Notes under the pieces: model-generated
What the model saw: only the letters and a program-made list of their open reading frames with translations
The model's database searches: none
What the model was told of the DNA's origin: nothing
Origin: Actinacidiphila acidipaludis
GTDB taxonomy: Bacteria > Actinomycetota > Actinomycetes > Streptomycetales > Streptomycetaceae
DNA length: 64,000 nucleotides
Direction of reading: 5' to 3'
Assembly: GCF_019890725.1 (NCBI RefSeq)
Contig: NZ_JAINZZ010000024.1
Span: 42,777 to 106,776 of the forward strand
In this document: positions 21,301-28,898 of the stretch, piece by piece
Layout: the number at the start of each line of letters is the position of its first letter
Position numbering within the stretch: the stretch's first letter is position 1
Made by a program: the position numbers and the translations under genes

Positions 21301-22563
21301 GTGAGCACGTTCCAGGCCCCCAAGGGCACCTACGATCTGCTGCCGCCCGACTCCGCGACCTATCTCGCGGTGCGCGAGGCGATCGCCGCACCCGCCCGCC
21401 GTGCGGGCTACGGCTATGTCGAGACCCCCGGTTTCGAGAACGTCGAGCTGTTCTCCCGCGGCGTCGGTGAGTCCACCGACATCGTGACCAAGGAGATGTT
21501 CACCCTCACCACCAAGGGCGGCACGCAGCTCGCGCTGCGCCCCGAGGGCACCGCCTCGGTGCTGCGCGCGGCCCTGCAGGCCAACCTGCACAAGACCGGC
21601 AACCTGCCCGTCAAGCTCTGGTACTCCGGCTCCTACTACCGCTACGAGCGCCCGCAGGCCGGCCGTTACCGGCACTTCTCGCAGGTCGGCGCCGAGGCGA
21701 TCGGCGCCGAGGACCCGATGCTGGACGCCGAGCTGATCATCCTGGCGGTGGACGCCTACCGCTCGCTGGGGCTCCGCGACTTCCGGCTGCTGCTCAACTC
21801 GCTCGGCGACCGCGAGTGCCGCCCGGTGTACCGGGCCGCGCTGCAGGACTTCCTGCGCGGGCTGGACCTGGACGAGGACACCCGCCGGCGGATCGAGATC
21901 AACCCGCTGCGGGTCCTCGACGACAAGCGCGAGTCGGTGCAGCGCCAGCTCGCCGGGGCGCCGCTGATCGCCGACCACCTGTGCGAGGCGTGCAAGGCGT
22001 ACCACGAGCAGGTGCGCGACCTGCTCACCGAGGCGGGCGTGGCCTACGAGGACGACCCGAAGCTGGTCCGCGGGCTCGACTACTACACCCGCACGACCTT
22101 CGAGTTCGTGCACGACGGCCTCGGCTCGCAGTCCGCGGTCGGCGGCGGCGGCCGCTACGACGGCCTGTCCGAGATGATCGGCGGCCCGTCGCTGCCGTCC
22201 GTCGGCTGGGCGCTCGGCGTCGACCGCACGGTGCTGGCGCTGCAGGCCGAGGGCGTCGAGCTGAACCTGCCGGCCGCCACCGCGGTCTACGCGGTGCCGC
22301 TCGGCGAGGAGGCCCGCCGGGCGCTGTTCACCGCGGTCACCGCGCTGCGCAGGGCCGGGGTGGCCGCCGACTTCGCCTACGGCGGCAAGGGCATGAAGAA
22401 CGCGATGAAGTCGGCGAACCGCTCCGGCGCGCGGTTCGCGCTGGTCGCGGGGGAGCGGGACCTGGCCGAGGGCGTGGTCCAGCTCAAGGACCTGGAGACC
22501 GGCGAGCAGGGTCCGGTGGCGTTCGACGACCTCGTCGCGACCGTCAAGGAGCGGCTGGTTTAA
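21301..22563 (+). CDS. hisS: histidyl-tRNA synthetase
   Basis: Class II synthetase, 420 residues. Motif 1 region APKGTYDLLPP, motif 2 SGSYYRYERPQAGRYRHFSQ, the histidine-specific LVRGLDYYTRTTFEF loop and motif 3 in SVGWALGVDRT, followed by an anticodon-binding domain. GTG 21301 gives the MSTFQAPKGTYDL start expected for streptomycete HisS; a GTG at 21286 overlapping the upstream stop (GTGA) would add five residues and is the alternative. A clear terminator follows. Confidence 0.95.
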   Translation: MSTFQAPKGTYDLLPPDSATYLAVREAIAAPARRAGYGYVETPGFENVELFSRGVGESTDIVTKEMFTLTTKGGTQLALRPEGTASVLRAALQANLHKTGNLPVKLWYSGSYYRYERPQAGRYRHFSQVGAEAIGAEDPMLDAELIILAVDAYRSLGLRDFRLLLNSLGDRECRPVYRAALQDFLRGLDLDEDTRRRIEINPLRVLDDKRESVQRQLAGAPLIADHLCEACKAYHEQVRDLLTEAGVAYEDDPKLVRGLDYYTRTTFEFVHDGLGSQSAVGGGGRYDGLSEMIGGPSLPSVGWALGVDRTVLALQAEGVELNLPAATAVYAVPLGEEARRALFTAVTALRRAGVAADFAYGGKGMKNAMKSANRSGARFALVAGERDLAEGVVQLKDLETGEQGPVAFDDLVATVKERLV

Positions 22564-22579
22564 ACCCCCCGTCCGGGTT

Positions 22580-22616
22580 GAGGTCGGTCAGGACTTACTC
22601 CGTCCTGACCGACCTC
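22580..22616 (+). terminator. terminator after hisS
   Basis: 15-bp perfect stem (22580-22594 with 22602-22616) and 7-base loop TTACTCC, 16 bases after the hisS stop. Confidence 0.8.
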
Positions 22617-22670
22617 GTGCACAATGAGGGATGCCCGCCCCCACGGACTGACCTGGAGACTTCGGCGATC

Positions 22671-23327
22671 ATGACGACATCAGCTCTTGACGAGCCCCGC
22701 ACGGACGGCGATCGCGATGAGCCGGCGCGCCAGACGATCGCCGCGGGCAGGCCGCTCACCTGGCTGCTGCTGATCTGCGGCGCCCTCGGTCTGTGGGCCT
22801 CGTTCGTGATCACCAACGACAAGTTCGTCCTGCTCCAGGACAAGATCGAGGGCAAGCAGACGCACTTCTCGTGCAGCCTGAACCCGATCATCTCCTGCGG
22901 CGACGTGATGGAGAGCTCACAGGCGCACGCCTTCGGCTTCCAGAACCCGATCATCGGCCTGGTCGCGTACGGCGTGGTGGTCTGCCTGGCGATGGGCATG
23001 TTCGCCGGCGCCCGGTACAAGCCGTGGTTCTGGTACGGCCTGCAGGCCGGCGGCCTGTTCGGCGTCGGCTTCATCAGCTGGCTGCAGTACCAGACGATCT
23101 ACAACATCCAGGCGATCTGCCTGTGGTGCTGCCTGGCCTGGGTCGTCACCATCCTGATCTTCTGGTACACCGCCGTGCACAACATCAAGCACGGCCTCAT
23201 CAAGGTGCCGGGCAAGGTGCGGGAGGCGGTGCTGGAGTTCCACTGGGTGGTCCCGGTGCTGTGGTACGGCGTCATCGCGCTGCTGATCCTCACCCACTTC
23301 TGGTACTACTGGAAGACCGTCATCTGA
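22671..23327 (+). CDS. vitamin K epoxide reductase family membrane protein
   Basis: 218-residue VKOR homologue with about five membrane helices. The active-site CxxC is C150-LW-C153 and the partner loop pair is C68 and C76 in SCSLNPIISCGD, so the electron-relay cysteines are complete. Actinobacterial VKORs reoxidise DsbA-like oxidases and pass electrons to menaquinone. No thioredoxin-fold partner is fused or adjacent, so the partner must be elsewhere. The N-terminal ~27 residues are acidic and probably disordered. ATG 22671 has GGAG about 12 bases upstream. Confidence 0.9.
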   Translation: MTTSALDEPRTDGDRDEPARQTIAAGRPLTWLLLICGALGLWASFVITNDKFVLLQDKIEGKQTHFSCSLNPIISCGDVMESSQAHAFGFQNPIIGLVAYGVVVCLAMGMFAGARYKPWFWYGLQAGGLFGVGFISWLQYQTIYNIQAICLWCCLAWVVTILIFWYTAVHNIKHGLIKVPGKVREAVLEFHWVVPVLWYGVIALLILTHFWYYWKTVI

Positions 23328-23425
23328 CCACCCGCAGGCCGCCGCCCACGCCTCCGTGCGCGCCCTCGCGCGGGCGTCCCGGCCGGCGTACTGCCGCCGC
23401 GGACCCGAGTGTCCGACCGGTGTCC

Positions 23426-23431
23426 TAGGCT
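23426..23431 (+). promoter_or_regulatory. candidate -10 for a leaderless rarA transcript
   Basis: TAGGCT is followed by exactly 7 bases and then GTG 23439, so transcription would start at or near the start codon. No Shine-Dalgarno is seen. Confidence 0.5.
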
Positions 23432-23438
23432 TCAAGGC

Positions 23439-24797
23439 GTGGAGCCAGACCTGTTCACCGCCGCGGCCGAGGAGCGCCGGGAGCGGGACCCCAGCAGTAC
23501 CCCTCTCGCCGTCCGGATGCGTCCGCGCACACTCGACGAGGTGGTGGGCCAGCAGCATCTGCTGCGTCCCGGCTCACCGCTGCGGCGCCTGGTGGGGGAG
23601 GGCGGCGGCGGCCCGGCCGGCTCCTCGTCGGTGATCCTGTGGGGCCCGCCCGGCACCGGCAAGACCACCCTGGCCTACGTGGTCAGCAAGGCGACCAACA
23701 AGCGCTTCGTCGAACTCTCGGCGATCACCGCGGGCGTCAAGGAGGTCCGCGCGGTCATCGAGGGCGCCAAGCGCCAGTCCGGCGCGTACGAGCGCGAGAC
23801 CGTGCTCTTCCTCGACGAGATCCACCGCTTCAGCAAGGCCCAGCAGGACTCGCTGCTGCCGGCCGTGGAGAACCGCTGGGTCACCCTGATCGCGGCCACC
23901 ACCGAGAACCCCTACTTCTCGGTCATCTCCCCGCTGCTGTCGCGCTCGCTGCTGCTCACCCTCGAACCGCTCACCGACGAGGACGTGCGCGGGGTGCTGC
24001 GCCGCGCACTGACCGACGAGCGCGGGCTGGCCGGCGCCGTCACCCTCCCCGAGGACGCCGAGGCCCATCTGCTGCGCATCGCCGGCGGCGACGCCCGCCG
24101 CGCGCTGACGGCCCTGGAGGCGGGCGCGGGCGCGGCCCTCGCCAAGGGCGAGGACGCCATCACGCTGGCGACGCTCGAACAGGCTGTGGACCGCGCCGCC
24201 GTGACCTACGACCGGGACGGCGACCAGCACTACGACGTGGCGAGCGCGCTGATCAAGTCGATCCGCGGCTCCGACGTGGACGCGGCACTGCACTACCTGG
24301 CCCGGATGATCGAGGCCGGCGAGGACCCCCGGTTCATCGCCCGCCGCCTGATGATCTCCGCGAGCGAGGACATCGGCCTGGCCGACCCGACGGCCCTGCC
24401 GACCGCGGTGGCCGCGGCCCAGGCCGTGGCGATGATCGGCTTCCCCGAGGCGTCGCTGATCCTCAGCCACGCCACCATCGCCCTGGCCCTCGCCCCCAAG
24501 TCGAACGCGGCGACCACCGCGATCGGCGCCGCCCTGGCCGACGTCCGGGCCGGCAAGGCGGGCGCGGTGCCGCGCCATCTGCGCGACGGCCACTACAAGG
24601 GCGCGGCCAAGCTCGGCCACGCGCAGGGCTACGTCTACCCGCACGACGTCCCCGGCGCGATCGCGGCCCAGCAGTACATCCCGGACGAACTGCTCGGCCG
24701 CCGCTACTACGAGCCGACCCGCTACGGCGCCGAGGCCCGCTACGCCGACGTCGTCGAGCGCGTGCGGCAGCGGCTGTCGGGCACCGCCGAGGAATGA
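23439..24797 (+). CDS. rarA: replication-associated recombination ATPase RarA (MgsA)
   Basis: 452-residue AAA+ clamp-loader-like protein acting at stalled replication forks. MRPRTLDEVVGQQHLL N-box, Walker A WGPPGTGKTT, Walker B LFLDEIHRFSK, sensor 1 AATTENP, and the C-terminal tetramerisation region with FPEASLILSHATIALALAPKSN. GTG 23439 gives the MEPDLF start typical of actinobacterial homologues (with V/M), and a -10-like TAGGCT sits 7 bases upstream. Confidence 0.95.
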   Translation: MEPDLFTAAAEERRERDPSSTPLAVRMRPRTLDEVVGQQHLLRPGSPLRRLVGEGGGGPAGSSSVILWGPPGTGKTTLAYVVSKATNKRFVELSAITAGVKEVRAVIEGAKRQSGAYERETVLFLDEIHRFSKAQQDSLLPAVENRWVTLIAATTENPYFSVISPLLSRSLLLTLEPLTDEDVRGVLRRALTDERGLAGAVTLPEDAEAHLLRIAGGDARRALTALEAGAGAALAKGEDAITLATLEQAVDRAAVTYDRDGDQHYDVASALIKSIRGSDVDAALHYLARMIEAGEDPRFIARRLMISASEDIGLADPTALPTAVAAAQAVAMIGFPEASLILSHATIALALAPKSNAATTAIGAALADVRAGKAGAVPRHLRDGHYKGAAKLGHAQGYVYPHDVPGAIAAQQYIPDELLGRRYYEPTRYGAEARYADVVERVRQRLSGTAEE

Positions 24798-24947
24798 GCG
24801 GTGCCGAGGGCGGGTTACCCTCGATGGATGTGCGCGCGCCGGCGGCCTCGGGCCGCCCGGGCGCATCGTTCTGCGTCGGGACGCGGCTGACCACCCCTGC
24901 CGGATCAGGGATGGGGTTCCCGTGCCGAACCACGCACTCCCATCAGT

Positions 24948-24966
24948 TAAGGTAAGCCTTACCTAA
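24948..24966 (+). promoter_or_regulatory. DtxR/IdeR/DmdR1-type iron box upstream of rpsD
   Basis: TAAGGTAAGCCTTACCTAA matches the consensus TWAGGTWAGSCTWACCTWA at all 19 positions, with a perfect 15-base inner palindrome. It ends 21 bases before the rpsD start, so it must overlap the promoter or its start point. Nothing else is transcribed from here: rarA ends upstream on the same strand. Confidence 0.75.
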
Positions 24967-24987
24967 GTACACGGAGGTTCGACGCAC

Positions 24988-25599
24988 GTGAATCAGTCGC
25001 GTCCCAAGGTCAAGAAGTCCCGGGCACTGGGCATCGCGCTCACCCCGAAGGCGGTCAAGTACTTCGAGACTCGCCCCTACCCGCCGGGCGAGCACGGTCG
25101 CGGCCGCAAGCAGAACAGCGACTACAAGACGCGTCTGCTGGAGAAGCAGCGGCTGCGTGCGCAGTACGACATCAGCGAACGCCAGATGCAGCGCGCCTAC
25201 GACCGTGCGAAGAAGGTCGAGGGCAAGACCGGCGAGGCGCTCATCGTCGAGCTGGAGCGCCGGCTGGACGCCCTGGTGCTGCGCTCCGGCCTGGCCCGCA
25301 CCATCTACCAGTCCCGCCAGATGGTCGTGCACGGCCACATCGAGGTCAACGGCCGCAAGGTCGACAAGCCCTCGTACCGGCTGCGTCCCGACGACGTCGT
25401 CCAGGTCCGCGAGCGGTCCCGGGAGAAGACCCCGTTCGTCGTCGCCCGCGAGGGCGGCTGGGCCGGCGAGGGCGAGGGCCCGCGCTACCTCCAGGTCAAC
25501 CTGCAGGCGCTGGCCTTCCGGCTGGACCGCGACCCCAACCGCAACGAGATCCCGGTGATCTGCGACGAGCAGCTCGTCGTCGAGTACTACGCCCGCTGA
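24988..25599 (+). CDS. rpsD: 30S ribosomal protein S4
   Basis: 203-residue primary 16S rRNA-binding protein. The S4 RNA-binding domain is visible at LERRLDALVLRSGLARTIYQSRQMVVHGHIEVNG (about residues 90-125). The N-terminus (MNQSRPKVKKSRALG) lacks the Cys-containing zinc segment of many S4 proteins, the form I recall for S. coelicolor S4. GTG 24988 follows GGAGG by 10 bases. Monocistronic by position; the iron box just upstream makes its control unusual. Confidence 0.96.
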   Translation: MNQSRPKVKKSRALGIALTPKAVKYFETRPYPPGEHGRGRKQNSDYKTRLLEKQRLRAQYDISERQMQRAYDRAKKVEGKTGEALIVELERRLDALVLRSGLARTIYQSRQMVVHGHIEVNGRKVDKPSYRLRPDDVVQVRERSREKTPFVVAREGGWAGEGEGPRYLQVNLQALAFRLDRDPNRNEIPVICDEQLVVEYYAR

Positions 25600-25605
25600 C
25601 CGGCG

Positions 25606-25641
25606 GGGCCGTCCGGCCGGCTACCCGGCCGCCCACGGCCC
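25606..25641. terminator. hairpin between convergent rpsD and STAND ATPase genes
   Basis: Two stacked stems: 7 bp (25606-25612 with 25635-25641) and 6 bp (25615-25620 with 25625-25630) separated by a small internal loop. Confidence 0.5.
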
Positions 25642-25657
25642 GATCTCCGCGGCACGC

Positions 25658-27793
25658 TCAGCCCGTCGCCTCCCCGGAGGCGGCGGGCCGCTGCGTTCGC
25701 GGGCCCTTCCCGCCGCCGCGCGCCCTGCTGCGGGTGCGCGGGCGGTCCAGTGCCCGGGCCACCGCCTCGTCGAAGCCCAGCCGGCCGCCCTCCAGCAGGG
25801 CCGCCGCGTAGGGGCCGTCGCCGAGCGCCGCGCGGACCCGCTTCTCGCACACCACGTGCGGGGCGTTGAAGTGCCGCGAACCGAACAGCCGCAGCCCCAC
25901 CGATTCCCACAGCCGGCCCGCCGCGCCCTGCAGCACCGCCGCCTCGTGCGGCGCCCCCTCGCCCTCGGTGACCAGCGCCAGCAGCTCCAGCGCCAGCACC
26001 GACCCCACCAGGTCGTGGAAGGCGTGGTCGATCGCCAGCGACTCCTCGGCCAGCCGCCGCGCCCGCTCCTGCTCGCCGGCCAGCCAGGCCGCGTACGCCA
26101 GGACGTACAGCGCGTAGGCGAGAGTCCACCGCTCCCCGTGGTCCCGGCAGATCTCCCGCACGTCCTCGGCCAGCCGCACCGCGTGGTCCAGGTCGCCCTG
26201 GAAGGCCACCGCCATCGCGAGTTCGACCTGGCCCATCAGCACGTTGCTGTTCAGCTCGCCGATCCCGCGGTAGCGCAGCAGCGCGTCGCCGATGAACCGC
26301 TCGGCACGGTCCATGTCGTCCGAGACCAGCGCCAGGCAGCCCAGCCGGTGCACCGCGTACGCCTCGGCGGTCTCGTTGCCGGTGGCCTGCGCCTCCTGCC
26401 GGCACTCCTGGAGCGCGGCGAGCGCCGCCGCGGAGTCCCCCTGCAGCAGCGCCACATAGCCGAACACCCACATCGCCTTGGCGCGGGCCTCGTTCGCCGT
26501 GTCGCTCGCGTCCAGCGCGCGCTCCAGCCAGTGCCGGCCCTCGGTCAGCCGCCCGCAGCCCACCCAGCAGAACCACAGGGTCGCCGCCAGGTACTGGCCG
26601 ACCGCCGGATCGTCCGGCGGCTCGCCCTCGGTGCCGTCCAGACTGAAGTCCAGGGCCAGCCGCAGGTTCGGCAGGTCCGCGGCCACCCGGGCGGCGACCT
26701 CGGCCTGCCGCGGGCTGAACCAGTCCAGTTCGCACCAGGTCGCCAGCCCCAGGTACCAGTCCCGGTGCCGGCGTCTGACCCGCAGCTCGTCGCCGATCGC
26801 GGCCAGCCACACCGCGCCGTACTCCCGCACGGTCTCCAGCATCCGGTAGCGGACCTGCCCGTCGCCGCCCTCCTCCCGGCTGAGCACCGACTGCGCCACC
26901 AGCGCCTCGACGGTCTCCAGCACGCCTTCGTCGGCGAGTTCCGCGCCGGTGCACACGTACTCCACCGCGTCCAGGTCGAAGGGCCCGGCGAACACCGAGA
27001 GCCGCGCCCACAGCAGGCGCTCCGGAGGGGTGCACAGCTCATGGCTCCAGCCGATCGCGGTGCGCAGCGCCCGGTGCCGCTCGGGGGCGCTGGGATCGCC
27101 GCCGGTCAGCAGCCGGAACCGGTCGTCGAGCCGTTCCAGCACCTGCTCCAGGGACAGTGCGCGCAGCCGTACCGCGGCCAGCTCCACCGCCAGCGGCAGC
27201 CCGTCGAGCCGGGCGCACAACTCGGTGACCAGCCCCTCCTCCTCCGGGGCGACGCTGAACCCGGGCAGCACCCCGGCGGCCCGCTCGCTGAACAGCCGCA
27301 CCGCGTCCGGGGCCGGCAGCGGGGCCAGCGGCAGCAGCTGCTCCCCGGTGATGCCCAGCGGGCGGCGCCCGACGGCGAGCACCCGCAGCCCCGGAGCGTG
27401 CCGCAGCAGCTCGGCCACCAGGGCCGCGCACTCCTCCTGCACCCGGTCGAACCCGTCGAGGACCAGCAGCAGCTCGCGGTCCGCGAGATGGCCGGCCAGC
27501 ACCTGCCGGGGGTCGCGCCTGGTGTGGTCCGCCAGCCGCAGGGCGTCGGCGACCGTCTGCTCCAGCAGATCGGGGCCGTTCAGCCCCGACAGCTCGACCG
27601 ACCACACTCCGTGGCCGAAACGGTCCTGCAGACGCGCGGCGGCACGCAGCGCCAGCCGGCTCTTGCCCACACCGCCGGGCCCGGTCACGGTGGCCAGCCG
27701 GGAGTGCGCCACCAGGCGGGAGAGGTCGCTGAGTTCGTCGCTCCTGCCGACGAAACTCGTCAGGTCGGCCGGAAGGTTGCCCTCGGTACCCAT
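25658..27793 (-). CDS. STAND-type ATPase with TPR-like repeats, regulator-like
   Basis: 711 residues. N-terminal P-loop TGPGGVGKSRL (Walker A ~38-45), Walker B LLLVLDGFDRV, sensor-like GLPLAVELAA, i.e. an NB-ARC/AfsR-type ATPase, then helical repeats from ~400 to 660 typical of LuxR-family large ATPases. Unlike those, no N-terminal SARP or C-terminal LuxR helix-turn-helix (LTxRE) is present; the C-terminus is a basic Arg/Gly-rich tail. It may sense a ligand and act through a partner. ATG 27793 has no Shine-Dalgarno; a promoter lies right upstream. Target unknown. Confidence 0.8.
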   Translation of the reverse strand: MGTEGNLPADLTSFVGRSDELSDLSRLVAHSRLATVTGPGGVGKSRLALRAAARLQDRFGHGVWSVELSGLNGPDLLEQTVADALRLADHTRRDPRQVLAGHLADRELLLVLDGFDRVQEECAALVAELLRHAPGLRVLAVGRRPLGITGEQLLPLAPLPAPDAVRLFSERAAGVLPGFSVAPEEEGLVTELCARLDGLPLAVELAAVRLRALSLEQVLERLDDRFRLLTGGDPSAPERHRALRTAIGWSHELCTPPERLLWARLSVFAGPFDLDAVEYVCTGAELADEGVLETVEALVAQSVLSREEGGDGQVRYRMLETVREYGAVWLAAIGDELRVRRRHRDWYLGLATWCELDWFSPRQAEVAARVAADLPNLRLALDFSLDGTEGEPPDDPAVGQYLAATLWFCWVGCGRLTEGRHWLERALDASDTANEARAKAMWVFGYVALLQGDSAAALAALQECRQEAQATGNETAEAYAVHRLGCLALVSDDMDRAERFIGDALLRYRGIGELNSNVLMGQVELAMAVAFQGDLDHAVRLAEDVREICRDHGERWTLAYALYVLAYAAWLAGEQERARRLAEESLAIDHAFHDLVGSVLALELLALVTEGEGAPHEAAVLQGAAGRLWESVGLRLFGSRHFNAPHVVCEKRVRAALGDGPYAAALLEGGRLGFDEAVARALDRPRTRSRARGGGKGPRTQRPAASGEATG

Positions 27794-28100
27794 GATGCAC
27801 GGAGCGTACTGGCGGATGAGCGGAACGTACAATCCAACCGCAATCCGGGCGGAATCGACCCCGTTCCGCGGACAGGAGGCCGCCGCATCTGCTAAGAGCG
27901 GTCCTTCCGCTTCCGTCGGCGGCCGTGCTCGACGCCGTGCCTGCCGCCGTGTTCCGGAGGGGCCACCCGACGCGGACCGCCGCGCGCTAATGCGGTACGG
28001 AGGCGTCGGTGTGGCGCGATAAGGTCGGAGTTCACGAACGACGTTCACGACCGGCGCCCGACTGCGGCGCGGCGTGCGGGTGACGAGGGAGAACGGCAAC
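27794..28100. other. divergent intergenic region
   Basis: 307 bases between the STAND ATPase (minus) and DUF948 gene (plus). It holds the minus-strand promoter at 27803-27832, a TAAGGT (28020-28025) that could be the plus-strand -10, and a direct repeat of GTTCACGA (28030-28037 and 28043-28050, 13-base period). No gene is visible. Confidence 0.5.
27803..27832 (-). promoter_or_regulatory. candidate promoter for the STAND ATPase
   Basis: On the minus strand TTGTAC, an 18-base spacer and TACGCT, ending 9 bases before the ATG. Transcription would begin within a few bases of the start codon, explaining the missing Shine-Dalgarno. Confidence 0.5.
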
Positions 28101-28538
28101 GTGTCGGGTGGAGAGGTGGCCGGCCTGATCGTGGCGGTGTTCTGGGCGATCCTGGTGTCGTTCCTGGCCGTCGCGCTGGTCCGCCTCGCCCAGACGCTCC
28201 GCCGCACCACCGAGCTGGTCGCCGGCATCACCGAGCAGGCCGTGCCGCTGCTCGGCGAGGCGTCCGAGGCGCTGCGCACCGCGCACACCCAGCTCGACAA
28301 GGTCGACACCATCACCTCCGACGTCGCCGAGGTGACCGCCAACGCCTCCGCGCTGTCCTCGACCGTCGCCACCGCCTTCGGCGGCCCGCTGGTGAAGGTC
28401 GCGGCGTTCGGCTACGGAGTGCGCCGCGCGGTGGGGCTGCAGACCGGCGAGGCCGGCCGCGCCCGCGCCCGGACCCTCCGAGGGAAGGTGCTGCCGCCCG
28501 CCCGGCGCGGTGGCCGTCGCAACCGATCCAAGGACTGA
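28101..28538 (+). CDS. DUF948 membrane protein
   Basis: 145 residues with one N-terminal membrane helix (VAGLIVAVFWAILVSFLAVALV) followed by a coiled-coil-prone region with LVAGITEQAVPLLGEASEALRTAHTQLDKVDTITSDVAEV, the DUF948 pattern, and a basic C-terminal tail. GTG 28101 has GAGGGAG about 9 bases upstream. Conserved next to alaS in streptomycetes together with the following DUF6167 gene; function unknown. Confidence 0.85.
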   Translation: MSGGEVAGLIVAVFWAILVSFLAVALVRLAQTLRRTTELVAGITEQAVPLLGEASEALRTAHTQLDKVDTITSDVAEVTANASALSSTVATAFGGPLVKVAAFGYGVRRAVGLQTGEAGRARARTLRGKVLPPARRGGRRNRSKD

Positions 28539-28547
28539 GGCCCCGCC

Positions 28548-28898
28548 ATGTTCCGCCGCATGTTCTGGTTCCTGACCGGCGCCGTCACCGGCGTCTGGGC
28601 CACCGTCAAGGTCAACCGGGCGGTGCGCAGGCTCAGTCCGGACAGCCTCGCCGCCACCGCGGCCGACCGCGCGCTGGAGACCGGCGCCCGGCTGCGGCTC
28701 TTCGCCCGGGACGTGCGCGCCGGCATGGCGCAGCGCGAGGGCGAACTCCACGACGCCCTGGGCCTCAAGGTCCACGACCAGCCGCCCGCGCTGCCCGCGG
28801 CTGAGGAGCACCCGGGCCTGACCGCCCGGAACACCGACGTCCCGGCCGCGCGCCGGGGGATCACGTACAACGCGTACGACCGGAAGGACGAACACTGA
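28548..28898 (+). CDS. DUF6167-like small membrane-associated protein
   Basis: 116 residues. Hydrophobic N-terminus MFRRMFWFLTGAVTGVWA, then a helical stretch (RAVRRLSPDSLAATAADRALETG) and a polar, Pro-rich tail. No catalytic motif. Nine bases separate it from the DUF948 gene, and its stop shares one base with the alaS start (TGATG), so all three are probably one operon. Function unknown. Confidence 0.75.
   Translation: MFRRMFWFLTGAVTGVWATVKVNRAVRRLSPDSLAATAADRALETGARLRLFARDVRAGMAQREGELHDALGLKVHDQPPALPAAEEHPGLTARNTDVPAARRGITYNAYDRKDEH

Noticed and set aside
22564..22670. T-box-like element around hisS
   Set aside because: The strong hairpin lies downstream of hisS and no T-box bulge sequence is visible; it is a terminator.
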